DNA of 64,000 bases from Alkalihalobacterium sp048323755 (GCF_048323755.1 NZ_JBLWFS010000001.1:310001-374000); one strand, 5' to 3'; counted from the first letter of the stretch, positions 42,388-51,740 are shown. Numbers and translations: made by a program. The notes: generated by a model from the sequence alone, not told the origin.

Positions 42388-43071
42388 ATGAGTCAATTAA
42401 TCCCTATTTTTGATATAGATGATACACTCTTTTGTGAACATGATTATGTTCGTTCTGGCTTTGATGCTGTTGCTAAACATATATCAACGCTCTTCCCTTA
42501 TTTGAATAAAGGAAAAATTTATGATGACTTTATTGTGGAATGGGAACTAAACGGTCGAGGCAAAATATTTAATGTGGTTTGTCAGAAATATGGAATAGAT
42601 ATGAGTATCAATGAATTGGTACATGTCTATAGAGGACATAAGCCAAAAATTAAGTTATATGAAGATGCAGGCAAAGTCCTTCCCTTTTTAAAAGAGAGGA
42701 ACATTCCTATCGGGATTATTACTGACGGGGATTCTATCATGCAGTGGAGAAAAATTGAGGCATTAGAATTAAATGAACTTATAGACGTCATAATCGTATC
42801 CAATGACTTGGGGAGTGATTGTTGGAAACCAAGTTATATTCCTTATCAAGAGGTTTCCAAGAGGTTAGAAGTCTCATTAAATGACTGTGTGTACATAGGT
42901 GATAACCCTCATAAGGACTTCGTAACAGCAAAGCAATTAGGAATGAAGACAGTTCGTATTATACGTCCGTGTGGTGATCATATGGAGACTTCACTAGAAA
43001 AAGAATATGAGGCAGATCGAAATATTTCGTCACTCTTAGAACTATTACAAGATTTTGGTGATTTTAAATGA
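42388..43071 (+). CDS. HAD-superfamily hydrolase
   Basis: 227 residues from ATG 42388 with AAAGGGGAT upstream; the frame is open back to 42307 but without a ribosome site and across the terminator. HAD motifs: DIDDTLF (nucleophile Asp), ITDGD, WKPSYIPY, CVYIGDNPHKDF. Its stop overlaps the ATP-grasp gene (ATGA). Pairs of HAD and ATP-grasp genes are common beside pseF/pseG in Gram-positive nonulosonate clusters; the substrate is unknown. Confidence 0.82.
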   Translation: MSQLIPIFDIDDTLFCEHDYVRSGFDAVAKHISTLFPYLNKGKIYDDFIVEWELNGRGKIFNVVCQKYGIDMSINELVHVYRGHKPKIKLYEDAGKVLPFLKERNIPIGIITDGDSIMQWRKIEALELNELIDVIIVSNDLGSDCWKPSYIPYQEVSKRLEVSLNDCVYIGDNPHKDFVTAKQLGMKTVRIIRPCGDHMETSLEKEYEADRNISSLLELLQDFGDFK

Positions 43072-44027
43072 ATGTGTTAGTAACAAGTATCTCTAAGAAG
43101 GTCCCACTACTTAAAGAAGTAAAAAGAGCATGTTTACAAGTTGATGAGAACAGCCTTTTATTTGGGGCTGATACAGACAAACATGCTATTGGAAGATATT
43201 TTGTTGACTATTTTTGGCTAATGCCTCCAATCAATCAGTTAGAAATCGAAGAGCTAATCGACTATTGCATGTCCAATAAAATTACTGCTATTATTCCCAC
43301 AAGGGACGGAGAGCTTCCGTATTTTTCAAGATATAGAGTTCATTTAGAGAAACATGGGATTGTTGTAATGGTTTCAGGTGTTCAACAAATTGATCATTGT
43401 TTGGACAAACTGTCTTTTTACATCGTTTCTCATGATATAGGCTTTCCAGTTATTTCAACAGCTTCTAAAATCGAAGAACTCACTGAATGGGACTCCTTTG
43501 TAATTAAAGAACGTTTCGGTGCAGGATCAAAAGAGGTTGGCATAAATTTGAATAAGGAAGATGCAGTAAAGCATGCCACTATTTTAAAAGACCCGATTTT
43601 CCAGCCTTTTATTGAAGGTGAAGAATACAGTGTTGATATATACATAGAGAAACAAGGACAAGTCAAAGGGGTCATTGCTAGAAAACGCGAACTTGTTGTA
43701 CACGGGGAATCTCAAATTACCACTACGGTAACTTTTCCAGAGATAGAGGAAATGTGTAGTCGTTTTGTTGAAGCACTAAAATTGTATGGGCATGTCGTTA
43801 TGCAAGTTATTGTTGATAAGCAAAGAAATTTTCATATCATCGAGTGTAATCCTAGATTTGGTGGTGCATCTACACTTAGCCTTGCTGCAGGCTTAGACAG
43901 TTTCACCTGGTTTTTAACAGAGGTAAAATATGGTCACGTTGATCATTTGCCCTTTGAAAGGTCTAGTGTTGAAATAAAGCAAATTCGATACCCACAAGAT
44001 AAAATTATTGAAATCCATGATAAATAA
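43068..44027 (+). CDS. ATP-grasp ligase-like protein
   Basis: 319 residues. N-terminal pre-ATP-grasp domain (VLVTSISKKVPLLKEVKRA, IIPTRDGELPYFS) and ATP-grasp core (FVIKERFGAGSKEVGIN, QPFIEGEEYSVDIYIEKQG, FHIIECNPRFGGASTLSLAAG with the metal-binding Glu/Asn). It likely forms an amide or thioester-type bond at a carboxylate of a sugar intermediate; it could modify the nonulosonic acid. Four-base overlap with the HAD gene indicates tight coupling. Confidence 0.82.
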   Translation: MNVLVTSISKKVPLLKEVKRACLQVDENSLLFGADTDKHAIGRYFVDYFWLMPPINQLEIEELIDYCMSNKITAIIPTRDGELPYFSRYRVHLEKHGIVVMVSGVQQIDHCLDKLSFYIVSHDIGFPVISTASKIEELTEWDSFVIKERFGAGSKEVGINLNKEDAVKHATILKDPIFQPFIEGEEYSVDIYIEKQGQVKGVIARKRELVVHGESQITTTVTFPEIEEMCSRFVEALKLYGHVVMQVIVDKQRNFHIIECNPRFGGASTLSLAAGLDSFTWFLTEVKYGHVDHLPFERSSVEIKQIRYPQDKIIEIHDK

Positions 44028-44039
44028 GAGGTGATTGCC

Positions 44040-44765
44040 TTGAAAACACTCATCATCATCCAAGCACGAATGGGCTCAAGCCGCTTACCAGGAAAAATAC
44101 TAAAACCGCTTGGCGATACAGTTGTTCTCGATTATGTCGTTTCGCGTTGTCGACAAGTTAGAGATGTGATGGATGTGATTGTCGCCACATCAATACTTCC
44201 ACAAGATGATGCCATCGAAAAATGGTGTGACGAGAACGATGTCACCTGTTTCAGAGGATCGGAAGACGATGTGCTGTCTAGATACTACGAGTGTGCGAAG
44301 CCTTATCAACCCGATTATGTCATCCGAGTAACGTCGGATTGCCCGTTTGTTGATTTTGAAATGGCCAATGAAATTATTGAGACGATGGTAAAAGATCCAG
44401 CTGATTATGTTAAGGTAAATGGTGAATTACCTCGTGGACTCGTTGTTGAACTGTTTGCCTTTTCAGCATTGGAATATATCCATGAACATGGCAAAGAACT
44501 GCGGCATCGTGAACATGTGACATACTATGGATATGAGTATGCAGAAGACTTCAATTTTACACCTTATGAAGCACCAATAAGGAAACGACACCCTGAATTA
44601 CGTATTACATTAGACACGCTAGAAGACTATGAACTGTGCAAAGCGATAGCCGAACATTTTATAGGGGACAAGCTCGTTTCCTCACAGGCAGTCATTGACT
44701 TTTTGTTAACTCATCCAAACGTTGCTCAACTGAATGCACATATTGAGCAAAAGCCTGTACTTTAA
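44040..44765 (+). CDS. pseF: CMP-pseudaminic acid synthetase-like cytidylyltransferase (PseF/SpsF family)
   Basis: 241 residues from TTG 44040, with AGAGGTGAT upstream; the GTG at 44031 is part of that site. Begins KTLIIIQARMGSSRLPGKIL, then RVTSDCPFVD and HREHVTYYGY, the SpsF/PseF pattern. It activates the nonulosonic acid made by PseI with CTP. Precedes pseG by 30 bases. Confidence 0.88.
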   Translation: MKTLIIIQARMGSSRLPGKILKPLGDTVVLDYVVSRCRQVRDVMDVIVATSILPQDDAIEKWCDENDVTCFRGSEDDVLSRYYECAKPYQPDYVIRVTSDCPFVDFEMANEIIETMVKDPADYVKVNGELPRGLVVELFAFSALEYIHEHGKELRHREHVTYYGYEYAEDFNFTPYEAPIRKRHPELRITLDTLEDYELCKAIAEHFIGDKLVSSQAVIDFLLTHPNVAQLNAHIEQKPVL

Positions 44766-44795
44766 CTTTAAACAAATCATAAAGTGGTGATAAAA

Positions 44796-45845
44796 ATGAA
44801 CATCGTTTTCCGTGTTGATGCTTCAATAAAAATAGGGACGGGCCATGTACTTCGTTGTTTAACATTGGCCCGTATGCTGCACGATCATCATCCAGGCGTG
44901 CAGATTTTTTTTGTTTGCCGTACAGAAGATGGACACCTAAGTGACTATATTCGGGAACAAGGTTTTCAAGTCCTTGAACTTGACAGTAATACGAGCCTTG
45001 ACGCTTTGTTAGATGCAAAAGAAACCTTTCTGAAAGTCGCTCACTTAAAGAAGATAGATTGGGTAGTCGTAGATCATTATCAACTGGACATTGCCTGGGA
45101 AAAGGAAATAAAAAACCATGTTTCTAGGCTTCTCGTTATCGATGATTTAGCCAACCGGCTGCATGATTGTGATATCCTGCTTGATCAAAACTATTTTGCT
45201 AATTATAAAACTAGATATGAAGGTCTCGTTCCGAACGCATGTAAGTTGTTCTTAGGGCCGCAATACCTACTGCTTCGCCCTGAATTTAAAGTGGCTTTAC
45301 GAAAAGGGAGGCAGGAAAAAACTGAAAAAAGGCTTCTCATTTTTTACGGTGGCAGTGATCCTACGAATGAAACAGAAAAGCTGTTAGAAGCTCTCAAATC
45401 CATTCCAACTTATAATTTTATCATTGATGTCGTTGTTGGGACGGCTAATCCGAAAAGACATCGTATTAAGCAGTTGGCTAATGAGATGGGTGCTAACTAT
45501 TATTGTCAAATCGATTATCTTGCAGAGTTGATGACCAAGGCATGTTTTTCACTAGGTGCTGGAGGTGTAACGATGTGGGAAAGGTGTTTTCTCGGCGTAC
45601 CTTCATATGTAACCGTTGTAGCTAAAAATCAGCTTCAATCTACAGAAGCGGCATCACAATATGGAGCCGTATACAATGTGGGTTGGCATGAGGAGATAAA
45701 TTCCGTCACCTATACAAGAATTATTAAAAAAGCACTTTCGAATGATCGATCCCATGCTGTAATGAGAGAAAAATCGTTTGAGCTTATGAACAGTAACGAA
45801 AATCAGGAAAAGCATCCTGTGACTTTGCAAATAATTGATAGTTAA
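44796..45845 (+). CDS. pseG: UDP-2,4-diacetamido-2,4,6-trideoxy-beta-L-altropyranose hydrolase (PseG)
   Basis: 349 residues from ATG 44796 with AAAGTGGTGAT upstream. PseG hallmarks: FRVDASIKIGTGHVLRCLTLA, DHYQLD, VIDDLANRLHDCDILLDQNY, YGGSDPTNET, SLGAGGVTMWERCFLGVP. It removes UDP from the diacetamido sugar before condensation with PEP. It is not fused to a PseH-type acetyltransferase, unlike some relatives. Confidence 0.9.
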   Translation: MNIVFRVDASIKIGTGHVLRCLTLARMLHDHHPGVQIFFVCRTEDGHLSDYIREQGFQVLELDSNTSLDALLDAKETFLKVAHLKKIDWVVVDHYQLDIAWEKEIKNHVSRLLVIDDLANRLHDCDILLDQNYFANYKTRYEGLVPNACKLFLGPQYLLLRPEFKVALRKGRQEKTEKRLLIFYGGSDPTNETEKLLEALKSIPTYNFIIDVVVGTANPKRHRIKQLANEMGANYYCQIDYLAELMTKACFSLGAGGVTMWERCFLGVPSYVTVVAKNQLQSTEAASQYGAVYNVGWHEEINSVTYTRIIKKALSNDRSHAVMREKSFELMNSNENQEKHPVTLQIIDS

Positions 45846-45846
45846 T

Positions 45847-45874
45847 TAAAAGGTTTGGGATAATAAGACGATAT
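45847..45874 (+). promoter_or_regulatory. Sigma-D type promoter upstream of pseI
   Basis: TAAA at 45847-45850, 16-base spacer, GACGATAT at 45867-45874, 49 bases before the pseI ATG. The -10 box is the same as that at 32232. Confidence 0.6.
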
Positions 45875-45923
45875 AAGAATATGTAGAAATTAAAGGTTTT
45901 TATTAATACATAGAGGTGTTTTC

Positions 45924-46979
45924 ATGAAAGGAATACAAATAGGCAAGCGTTTAATTGGAAAAGACCAAAAACCATTTATTATCGCTGAAATGTCTGGAAA
46001 TCATAATCAATCTCTGGATCGTGCGTTAGAAATTGTAGAAAAGGCTGCAGAAGCTGGCGTTGATGCAGTGAAGCTGCAAACGTACACTGCTGAAACAATG
46101 ACCCTTGATGTGAATGAAGGAGAATTTTTCATAGACGATGAGAAAAGTTTGTGGAGAGGGAATTCTCTTTATGATTTATATAAAGAAGCGTATACACCTT
46201 GGGAATGGCACAAGGCGATTTTTGATCGATGCCACGAGTTAGGGTTAATTGCCTTTAGTTCTCCGTTTGATGAGACGGCTGTCGACTTTTTAGAAAGATT
46301 AGATGTGCCTTGTTATAAAATTGCTTCGTTTGAAAATGTTGATATTCCTCTTATCAAAAAAGTAGCAGCAACTGGAAAGCCAATGATCATGTCGACTGGG
46401 ATGGCTTCTGTTTCGGAATTGGATGAAGCGGTTCGCGCAGCAAGAGAAGCTGGATGTACACAACTCATTTTATTAAAATGTACGAGCACTTATCCCGCAA
46501 GCCCTGAAAATACAAACTTAGCAACATTACCTCATCTGCGTGAATTGTTTGGATGCCAGGTGGGCTTATCCGACCATACGATGGGTGTTGGCGTTGCTGT
46601 AGCAAGTGTCGTTTTCGGTGCAACAGTTATTGAAAAGCATTTTACGTTATCACGGGCTGAAGGTGGTGTAGATTCTGCCTTTTCAATGGAACCAGCTGAA
46701 ATGAAATCGTTAGTTATTGAAACGGAAAGAGCATGGCAAAGTATTGGGACAATTCAATATGGACCTACTGAAGCAGAGGTTCCTTCTTTAAAGCACAGAA
46801 GGTCTTTGTATATTGCTGAAGATTTACAACCAGGTGACGTGTTAACGAAAGAAAATGTACGAGCAATCCGTCCGGGTCTCGGGTTACCACCTAAATACAT
46901 AGAACAACTATTAGGTAAAAAAGTGAAACAAAGTGTAAAAAAAGGAACACCACTTCAATTAGACCTTCTATTAGATTAA
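45924..46979 (+). CDS. pseI: Pseudaminic acid synthase PseI
   Basis: 351 residues; AGAGGTG before ATG. NeuB-family TIM barrel with PFIIAEMSGNHNQ, VDAVKLQTYTAETMTLD, GNSLYDLYKEAYTPWEWH, MSTGMAS, CTSTYPASPENTNL and IEKHFTLSRAEGGVDSAFS, then a C-terminal SAF domain (HRRSLYIAEDLQPGDVLT). Condenses the PseG product with phosphoenolpyruvate. The sequence details favour pseudaminic over sialic acid. Confidence 0.93.
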   Translation: MKGIQIGKRLIGKDQKPFIIAEMSGNHNQSLDRALEIVEKAAEAGVDAVKLQTYTAETMTLDVNEGEFFIDDEKSLWRGNSLYDLYKEAYTPWEWHKAIFDRCHELGLIAFSSPFDETAVDFLERLDVPCYKIASFENVDIPLIKKVAATGKPMIMSTGMASVSELDEAVRAAREAGCTQLILLKCTSTYPASPENTNLATLPHLRELFGCQVGLSDHTMGVGVAVASVVFGATVIEKHFTLSRAEGGVDSAFSMEPAEMKSLVIETERAWQSIGTIQYGPTEAEVPSLKHRRSLYIAEDLQPGDVLTKENVRAIRPGLGLPPKYIEQLLGKKVKQSVKKGTPLQLDLLLD

Positions 46980-47030
46980 AAATTTAACGAAAATGATACA
47001 GGATATAAGCTAGAAAGGGGAAGTTAGTTC

Positions 47031-47981
47031 ATGAACGTTATTGTAACTGGTGGAGCAGGATTTATTGGACGTTGGGTTGTAAAGCGTCTATTGGATGACG
47101 GACACCATGTAACTGTCATTGATGATTTATCCAATGGTCAAAAAGAAAACCTTGTCGAATTCGAAGGAAATAACAATTTAAAAAGTGTAGTTATTGGTGA
47201 TCTCAAAAATGAAGAGCTATTAGAAGAACTATTTGCTAAGGGTGATTTTTCTATATGTTATCACTTAGGCGCTTCAATTAATGTACAAGATTCGATTGAT
47301 GATCCAAGGACAACTTTTTTTAATGATACAGTGGGTACATTCTATGTGATGGAGCAGTGTAAAAAGAGAAATATAAAAGTTGTATTTATGAGTACGTGTA
47401 TGGTTTATGACCGTTGTTATGATGAAACAGGGATTACGGAAAAGCATCCGACGAAACCTGCTTCACCTTATGCTGGGGCAAAAGTGGCGGCTGAAAACAT
47501 GGTTTTATCCTACTTTTATGCTTACGGGTTACCGACTGTCGTTGTTCGCCCGTTTAACACCTATGGACCTTTTCAAAAAACTGGTGGTGAAGGTGGAGTC
47601 GTTGCCATTTTTATTAATAAAAAGTTGAATGATGAAATCTTACAGATATACGGGGACGGTACACAAACTAGAGACCTTCTTTATGTTGAAGACTGCGCTC
47701 GTTTTGTCGTTGAAGCAGGTTATTCGGATAAAGTGAATGGGGAAATTATTAACGCAGGATTAGGCCGCGATATTTCCGTTAATGAATTAGCACAGCTGAT
47801 CGTTCAGGATCCGACAAAAATTGAACATGTTGACCATATACACCCGCAGAGTGAAATTCAAAAATTATTGTGTAACTATGGAAAAGCACAAGACCTGTTA
47901 GGGTGGAAACCGGAAATCTCTTTAGAAGAAGGGGTTGCAAGAACAGAGGCTTGGATTAAAGAAGGTTATTTATTAAAATAA
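47031..47981 (+). CDS. NAD-dependent sugar-nucleotide epimerase/dehydratase
   Basis: 316 residues; AAAGGGGAAG before ATG. VTGGAGFIGRWVVKRLLDDG, HLGASINVQDSIDDP, MSTCMVYD and YAGAK (Tyr-x3-Lys), RPFNTYGPFQ. Extended SDR of the UDP-glucose epimerase/dTDP-glucose dehydratase type. Between pseI and pseC, it may be the second enzyme of a Pen/Pal-like route or supply another UDP-sugar; substrate not assignable. Confidence 0.82.
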   Translation: MNVIVTGGAGFIGRWVVKRLLDDGHHVTVIDDLSNGQKENLVEFEGNNNLKSVVIGDLKNEELLEELFAKGDFSICYHLGASINVQDSIDDPRTTFFNDTVGTFYVMEQCKKRNIKVVFMSTCMVYDRCYDETGITEKHPTKPASPYAGAKVAAENMVLSYFYAYGLPTVVVRPFNTYGPFQKTGGEGGVVAIFINKKLNDEILQIYGDGTQTRDLLYVEDCARFVVEAGYSDKVNGEIINAGLGRDISVNELAQLIVQDPTKIEHVDHIHPQSEIQKLLCNYGKAQDLLGWKPEISLEEGVARTEAWIKEGYLLK

Positions 47982-48016
47982 TAGTGTGACTGTTACTAAG
48001 CTTGGAGGGTAAAAAT

Positions 48017-49204
48017 GTGTTAGCGATTCATGGGGGAGAACCCGTCCGCAAAGATTATTTAGATTATGGAAAGCAATGGATTGATGAAGATGATATTGAG
48101 TCCGTTCTAATGACGTTAAAAAGCCCAATGCTCACTCAAGGCCCAATGGTTGAAGCATTTGAACAAAAGGTAGCAGATTATGTGGGGGCTAAATATGCTG
48201 TTGCTTTTTCTAATGGAACGGCGGCCCTGCATGGGGCTTATTATGCAGCGGGGATTCGATGCGGAGATGAAGTGATTACAACTCCAATCACATTTGTCGC
48301 AACTTCAAACTGTGCACTATATCTTGGGGCAAGGCCGATATTTGCTGACATAGATAACGCTACATATAACCTCGATCCATTGAAAGTGGAAAAATTAATT
48401 ACTGAAAGAACGAAAGCAATTGTACCTGTCGATTTCACGGGACAGCCAGCAGATTATGAAGCGTTTAGGAAATTAGCTGATGAAAATAACTTAGTCCTGA
48501 TAGGGGACGGTGCTCACTCATTTGGAGCATCTTTCAAAGGGAAAAGAGTGGGTGTTCAAGCTGATATGACGATGTTTAGCTTTCATCCGGTGAAGCCGAT
48601 TACGACGGGGGAAGGTGGAATCATTGTTACGAATTCCGCAGAGTACTATGAAAAGTTACGTCTTTTTCGCTCTCATGGAATCACAAAAGCCAATATAGCG
48701 GAAAATGAAGGCCCGTGGTACTATGAAATGGTCGACCTTGGCATGAACTATCGAATGACTGATATTCAAGCAGCGTTAGGCTATTCACAACTTGATAAAC
48801 TGGAAGTTTTTATTGAACGCCGCAGGGAAATTGCAGCTCGTTATACAGCGGCTTTCTCTAAAGAAGAGGCACTTGTTACTCCGGATCAGTTCCAATCATC
48901 TAGTTCGGGTTGGCACTTATATATGTTACGGTTTGTGTTAGATCAATTAACAGTTGATCGAAAGAATATTTTTGAAGCGTTACGAGCAGAAAATATTGGC
49001 GTTCATGTCCATTATATCCCCGTTCATACTCAGCCCTATTATCAAAAATTAGGTTATCAAAAAGGAATCTGCCCTATTGCTGAAAAATGGTATGAAGAAG
49101 TGATTACATTACCGATCTTTCCTAAGATGAAAGAACAAGATATAGATGATGTCATATGTGCGGTTTTAAAAGTAGTAAATGCTTTTAAAAAATGTTTGGT
49201 TTAA
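48017..49204 (+). CDS. pseC: PLP-dependent sugar aminotransferase (PseC-like, DegT/DnrJ family)
   Basis: 395 residues from GTG 48017, seven bases after GGAGGG (a TTG at 48002 overlaps that site). LAIHGGEPVRKDYLDYGKQW, FSNGTAALHGAYYAAG, GAHSFGAS, and the PLP Lys in SFHPVKPITTGEGG; NYRMTDIQAALGYSQL. Should aminate C4 of the 4-keto-6-deoxy sugar. With the genes at 32905, 44796, 45924 and 44040 it nearly completes the pseudaminic pathway. Confidence 0.85.
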   Translation: MLAIHGGEPVRKDYLDYGKQWIDEDDIESVLMTLKSPMLTQGPMVEAFEQKVADYVGAKYAVAFSNGTAALHGAYYAAGIRCGDEVITTPITFVATSNCALYLGARPIFADIDNATYNLDPLKVEKLITERTKAIVPVDFTGQPADYEAFRKLADENNLVLIGDGAHSFGASFKGKRVGVQADMTMFSFHPVKPITTGEGGIIVTNSAEYYEKLRLFRSHGITKANIAENEGPWYYEMVDLGMNYRMTDIQAALGYSQLDKLEVFIERRREIAARYTAAFSKEEALVTPDQFQSSSSGWHLYMLRFVLDQLTVDRKNIFEALRAENIGVHVHYIPVHTQPYYQKLGYQKGICPIAEKWYEEVITLPIFPKMKEQDIDDVICAVLKVVNAFKKCLV

Positions 49205-49236
49205 ACTGTGTAGAGAATTTTCTATACAGTTTTTTT
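49203..49236 (+). terminator. Terminator after pseC
   Basis: AAACTGTGTAGA pairs with TCTATACAGTTT, followed by a T-run. The stem begins within the stop codon. Confidence 0.82.
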
Positions 49237-49252
49237 CTGCACTAAAAAATAT

Positions 49253-49280
49253 TAAATATTATGTCGCAACTTACCGATAT
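49253..49280 (+). promoter_or_regulatory. Sigma-D type promoter of flaG-fliDST
   Basis: TAAA at 49253-49256, 16-base spacer, ACCGATAT at 49273-49280, 40 bases before flaG. The fliD operon is sigma-D dependent in B. subtilis. Confidence 0.75.
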
Positions 49281-49319
49281 AAATAATAATAGAATATACC
49301 TGAGGGGATGAAAATTTTC

Positions 49320-49691
49320 ATGGAAGTTAAATCGAATATCTCACAAACAATGCATTCGTTTCAACAACCTAAGAATATACAAAACCAGGAACTAGTCATT
49401 GAAAGCCGGTTAAATCAAGACTTGATGGAAAAAGCAAGACATGAAACAAAAGAAGTAAAAAAGTTTACGATTGATGATATAGAAACTCAATTGGAATCTA
49501 TGAATCAAATGATGGAAGCGAAGAATACTGGTTTGAAGTTTAATTTTCATGAAGATTTAGAGCGGATCTATGTACAAGTGGTAGATCGCCAAACGGATGA
49601 GGTAATTAAAGAAATTCCACCAGAGAAGTTTCTAGATATGGTTTCGTCGATGTTAGATTTTATGGGGCTAATGATCGATCAAAGAATATAA
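49320..49691 (+). CDS. flaG: FlaG family flagellar protein
   Basis: 123 residues from ATG 49320 (GAGGGG 12 bases upstream); an in-frame ATG at 49308 directly abuts the ribosome site. C-terminal FlaG domain: TGLKFNFHEDLERIYVQVVDRQTDEVIKEIPPEKFLDM. Filament-length or assembly role; precedes fliD as usual (B. subtilis yvyC). Confidence 0.9.
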   Translation: MEVKSNISQTMHSFQQPKNIQNQELVIESRLNQDLMEKARHETKEVKKFTIDDIETQLESMNQMMEAKNTGLKFNFHEDLERIYVQVVDRQTDEVIKEIPPEKFLDMVSSMLDFMGLMIDQRI

Positions 49692-49723
49692 GTAATTAAC
49701 AGTAATAAGGAGTTGAATGATGG

Positions 49724-51301
49724 ATGCGGATCGGTGGACTTGCTTCTGGGATGGATACCCATCAAATTATAGATGACTTAATGCGAGCAGAAAGAATGCC
49801 GCTTAATAAAGTACAACAAAGAAAACAAACGGTTGAATGGCAAAGAGATGCTTATCGTGAAGTTAACCTTAAAATTAGTTCTTTAAGGGAGTCGCTAAGG
49901 GCAAAAGGATTAGCTTTGCAAAGTACATTCTTTCAAAAAAAGATTACGAGCACAAATGAAAATGCCGTTTCAGCGGTATCTGTAGGGACTCCGTCGAATG
50001 TTACTAATCGCTTAGAAGTCCATCAAATCGCAACTAGTGCTACTTGGGTTTCAGATCAAGCGGTTCAAGATAATGTGAAAACCACACAAGCCAGAGATTG
50101 GGGAGGGTTAACTTTCGATGCTGAAGGTAAAGCTACACTTTCTTTTAGTGTAACTGAACCAGGTGCTGATACTCCAAGAGCGGCAACGGTTGTAATTAAC
50201 GAATCGGACAAGTTATCAGATGTAATGTCTAAAATTAATGGTTCAAACCTTGGAGTAACTGCTTTTTTTGATAGTCACAGTGAACAAGTCATATTATCTA
50301 ACAAAAAAACAGGTGAAGGTGCCAACATCCAAGTTTTAGATGAGAACACGGCTAATTTAATGAATAAATTAGGTTTTGATGTGCCTACACCTACTGAAGA
50401 GACTTCTTCTGCACTTAGTGGTAAAACAGATGGGACAAATGCGGAATTCTCTATTAACGGGTTTCGAACGGAGAGAACTTCAAACACATTCACGATAAAT
50501 GATATGAGATATACGTTAAAAGAAGTAACAACGGGCCCTGTTAATATTTCAACAACTACAGATACAGATAAAATCTATGATGCGATCATGAAGTTTGTGG
50601 AAGATTATAATGAGCTTGTGGATACGATGAATGGTAAGATTAGGGAAGATCGATTCCGTGACTTTCCGCCATTAACAGATGAACAAAAAGAAGCGATGAG
50701 TGAACGAGAAATCGAACAGTGGGAAGAAAAGGCAATGAGTGGGCTTCTCCGTAATGATTCCATCCTGTCCAATGGGTTAAGTCAAATGCGTACTCAAATG
50801 TTTGGCAGTATTAGTGGAGATAAAATTGGGGCTTTTAAACAGTTGTCTTCTATTGGTTTAGTGAGTTCAAGAGAATATTTCGATGGAGGTAAAATTATCC
50901 TTGACCCGGAAAGAAGGACCGTCGCTGATGGTAGAAGGCTAAATGGGGAAGAGCGCCTTAGAGAAGCGATTGAAAATAACCCAGAGGATCTGTTTAAATT
51001 ATTTATGGCTAATGGTGAAGGGATGGGCGAAAGTGGAGTTATTCGTCGCTTAACAAGAACATTTGATTCCACAATGGAACAGATCAACCAAAGAGCGGGT
51101 AGAGAAGGACGACAAAATCATCAATTTACGTTAGGAAGAGAAATAATTACAATAGATGATCGTATTTCTAATTTTGAACGACGTCTCCAACAATTAGAAC
51201 AAAGATATTGGAATCAATTCACAGCGCTAGAAACAGCTATGCAAAAAATGAACTCTCAGGCTGAGCAAATGTTTTCGATGTTATTCGGAAATCAGCAATA
51301 G
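49724..51301 (+). CDS. fliD: Filament cap protein FliD (HAP2)
   Basis: 525 residues; AAGGAG 10 bases before ATG. MRIGGLASGMDTHQIIDDLMRAERMPLNKVQQRK and FYDAIMKFVEDYNELVDTMNGK-like segments (IMKFVEDYNELVDTMN) plus the C-terminal coiled coil (ISNFERRLQQLEQRYWNQFTALETAMQKMNSQ). Caps the growing filament; exported with FliT help. Confidence 0.96.
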   Translation: MRIGGLASGMDTHQIIDDLMRAERMPLNKVQQRKQTVEWQRDAYREVNLKISSLRESLRAKGLALQSTFFQKKITSTNENAVSAVSVGTPSNVTNRLEVHQIATSATWVSDQAVQDNVKTTQARDWGGLTFDAEGKATLSFSVTEPGADTPRAATVVINESDKLSDVMSKINGSNLGVTAFFDSHSEQVILSNKKTGEGANIQVLDENTANLMNKLGFDVPTPTEETSSALSGKTDGTNAEFSINGFRTERTSNTFTINDMRYTLKEVTTGPVNISTTTDTDKIYDAIMKFVEDYNELVDTMNGKIREDRFRDFPPLTDEQKEAMSEREIEQWEEKAMSGLLRNDSILSNGLSQMRTQMFGSISGDKIGAFKQLSSIGLVSSREYFDGGKIILDPERRTVADGRRLNGEERLREAIENNPEDLFKLFMANGEGMGESGVIRRLTRTFDSTMEQINQRAGREGRQNHQFTLGREIITIDDRISNFERRLQQLEQRYWNQFTALETAMQKMNSQAEQMFSMLFGNQQ

Positions 51302-51338
51302 ATATATATTATAATTCGATTTTAGAAGGGATGAAATC

Positions 51339-51740
51339 ATGGCAGCAACAAATCCGTATGCAACTTATAAGCAAAAGGCAATGAATACCACATCACCGGG
51401 TGAACTGACATTAATGTTATATAACGGATGCTTAAAGTTTATCAAACGTGCTGAACAGGCGATTGAAAATAAGAATATTGAAGGCCAGAATTTAAATTTA
51501 ATTAAGGCCCAAGATATTATTCGTGAATTAATGGTTACACTGAAAACTGACAGTGAAGTTGGGCAAAATATGTTAAGAGTTTATGACTTTATTTTAAGTA
51601 AATTAGTGGATGCTAATGTCAACGCAGATCTAAAAGCTTTGAAAGAAGCGGAAGAATTTGTTACTGAGTTTAGAGACACTTGGAAAGAAGTACTCATCAT
51701 TGATCGAAAAGCTCGTCATGGTGAAGGCGGCCAAGCATAA
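51339..51740 (+). CDS. fliS: Flagellin chaperone FliS
   Basis: 133 residues; AGAAGGGAT before ATG. NPYATYKQKAMNTTSPGELTLMLYNGCLKFIKRAEQAIE is the FliS signature. Binds the flagellin C-terminus to prevent premature polymerisation. Overlaps fliT by one base. Confidence 0.96.
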   Translation: MAATNPYATYKQKAMNTTSPGELTLMLYNGCLKFIKRAEQAIENKNIEGQNLNLIKAQDIIRELMVTLKTDSEVGQNMLRVYDFILSKLVDANVNADLKALKEAEEFVTEFRDTWKEVLIIDRKARHGEGGQA

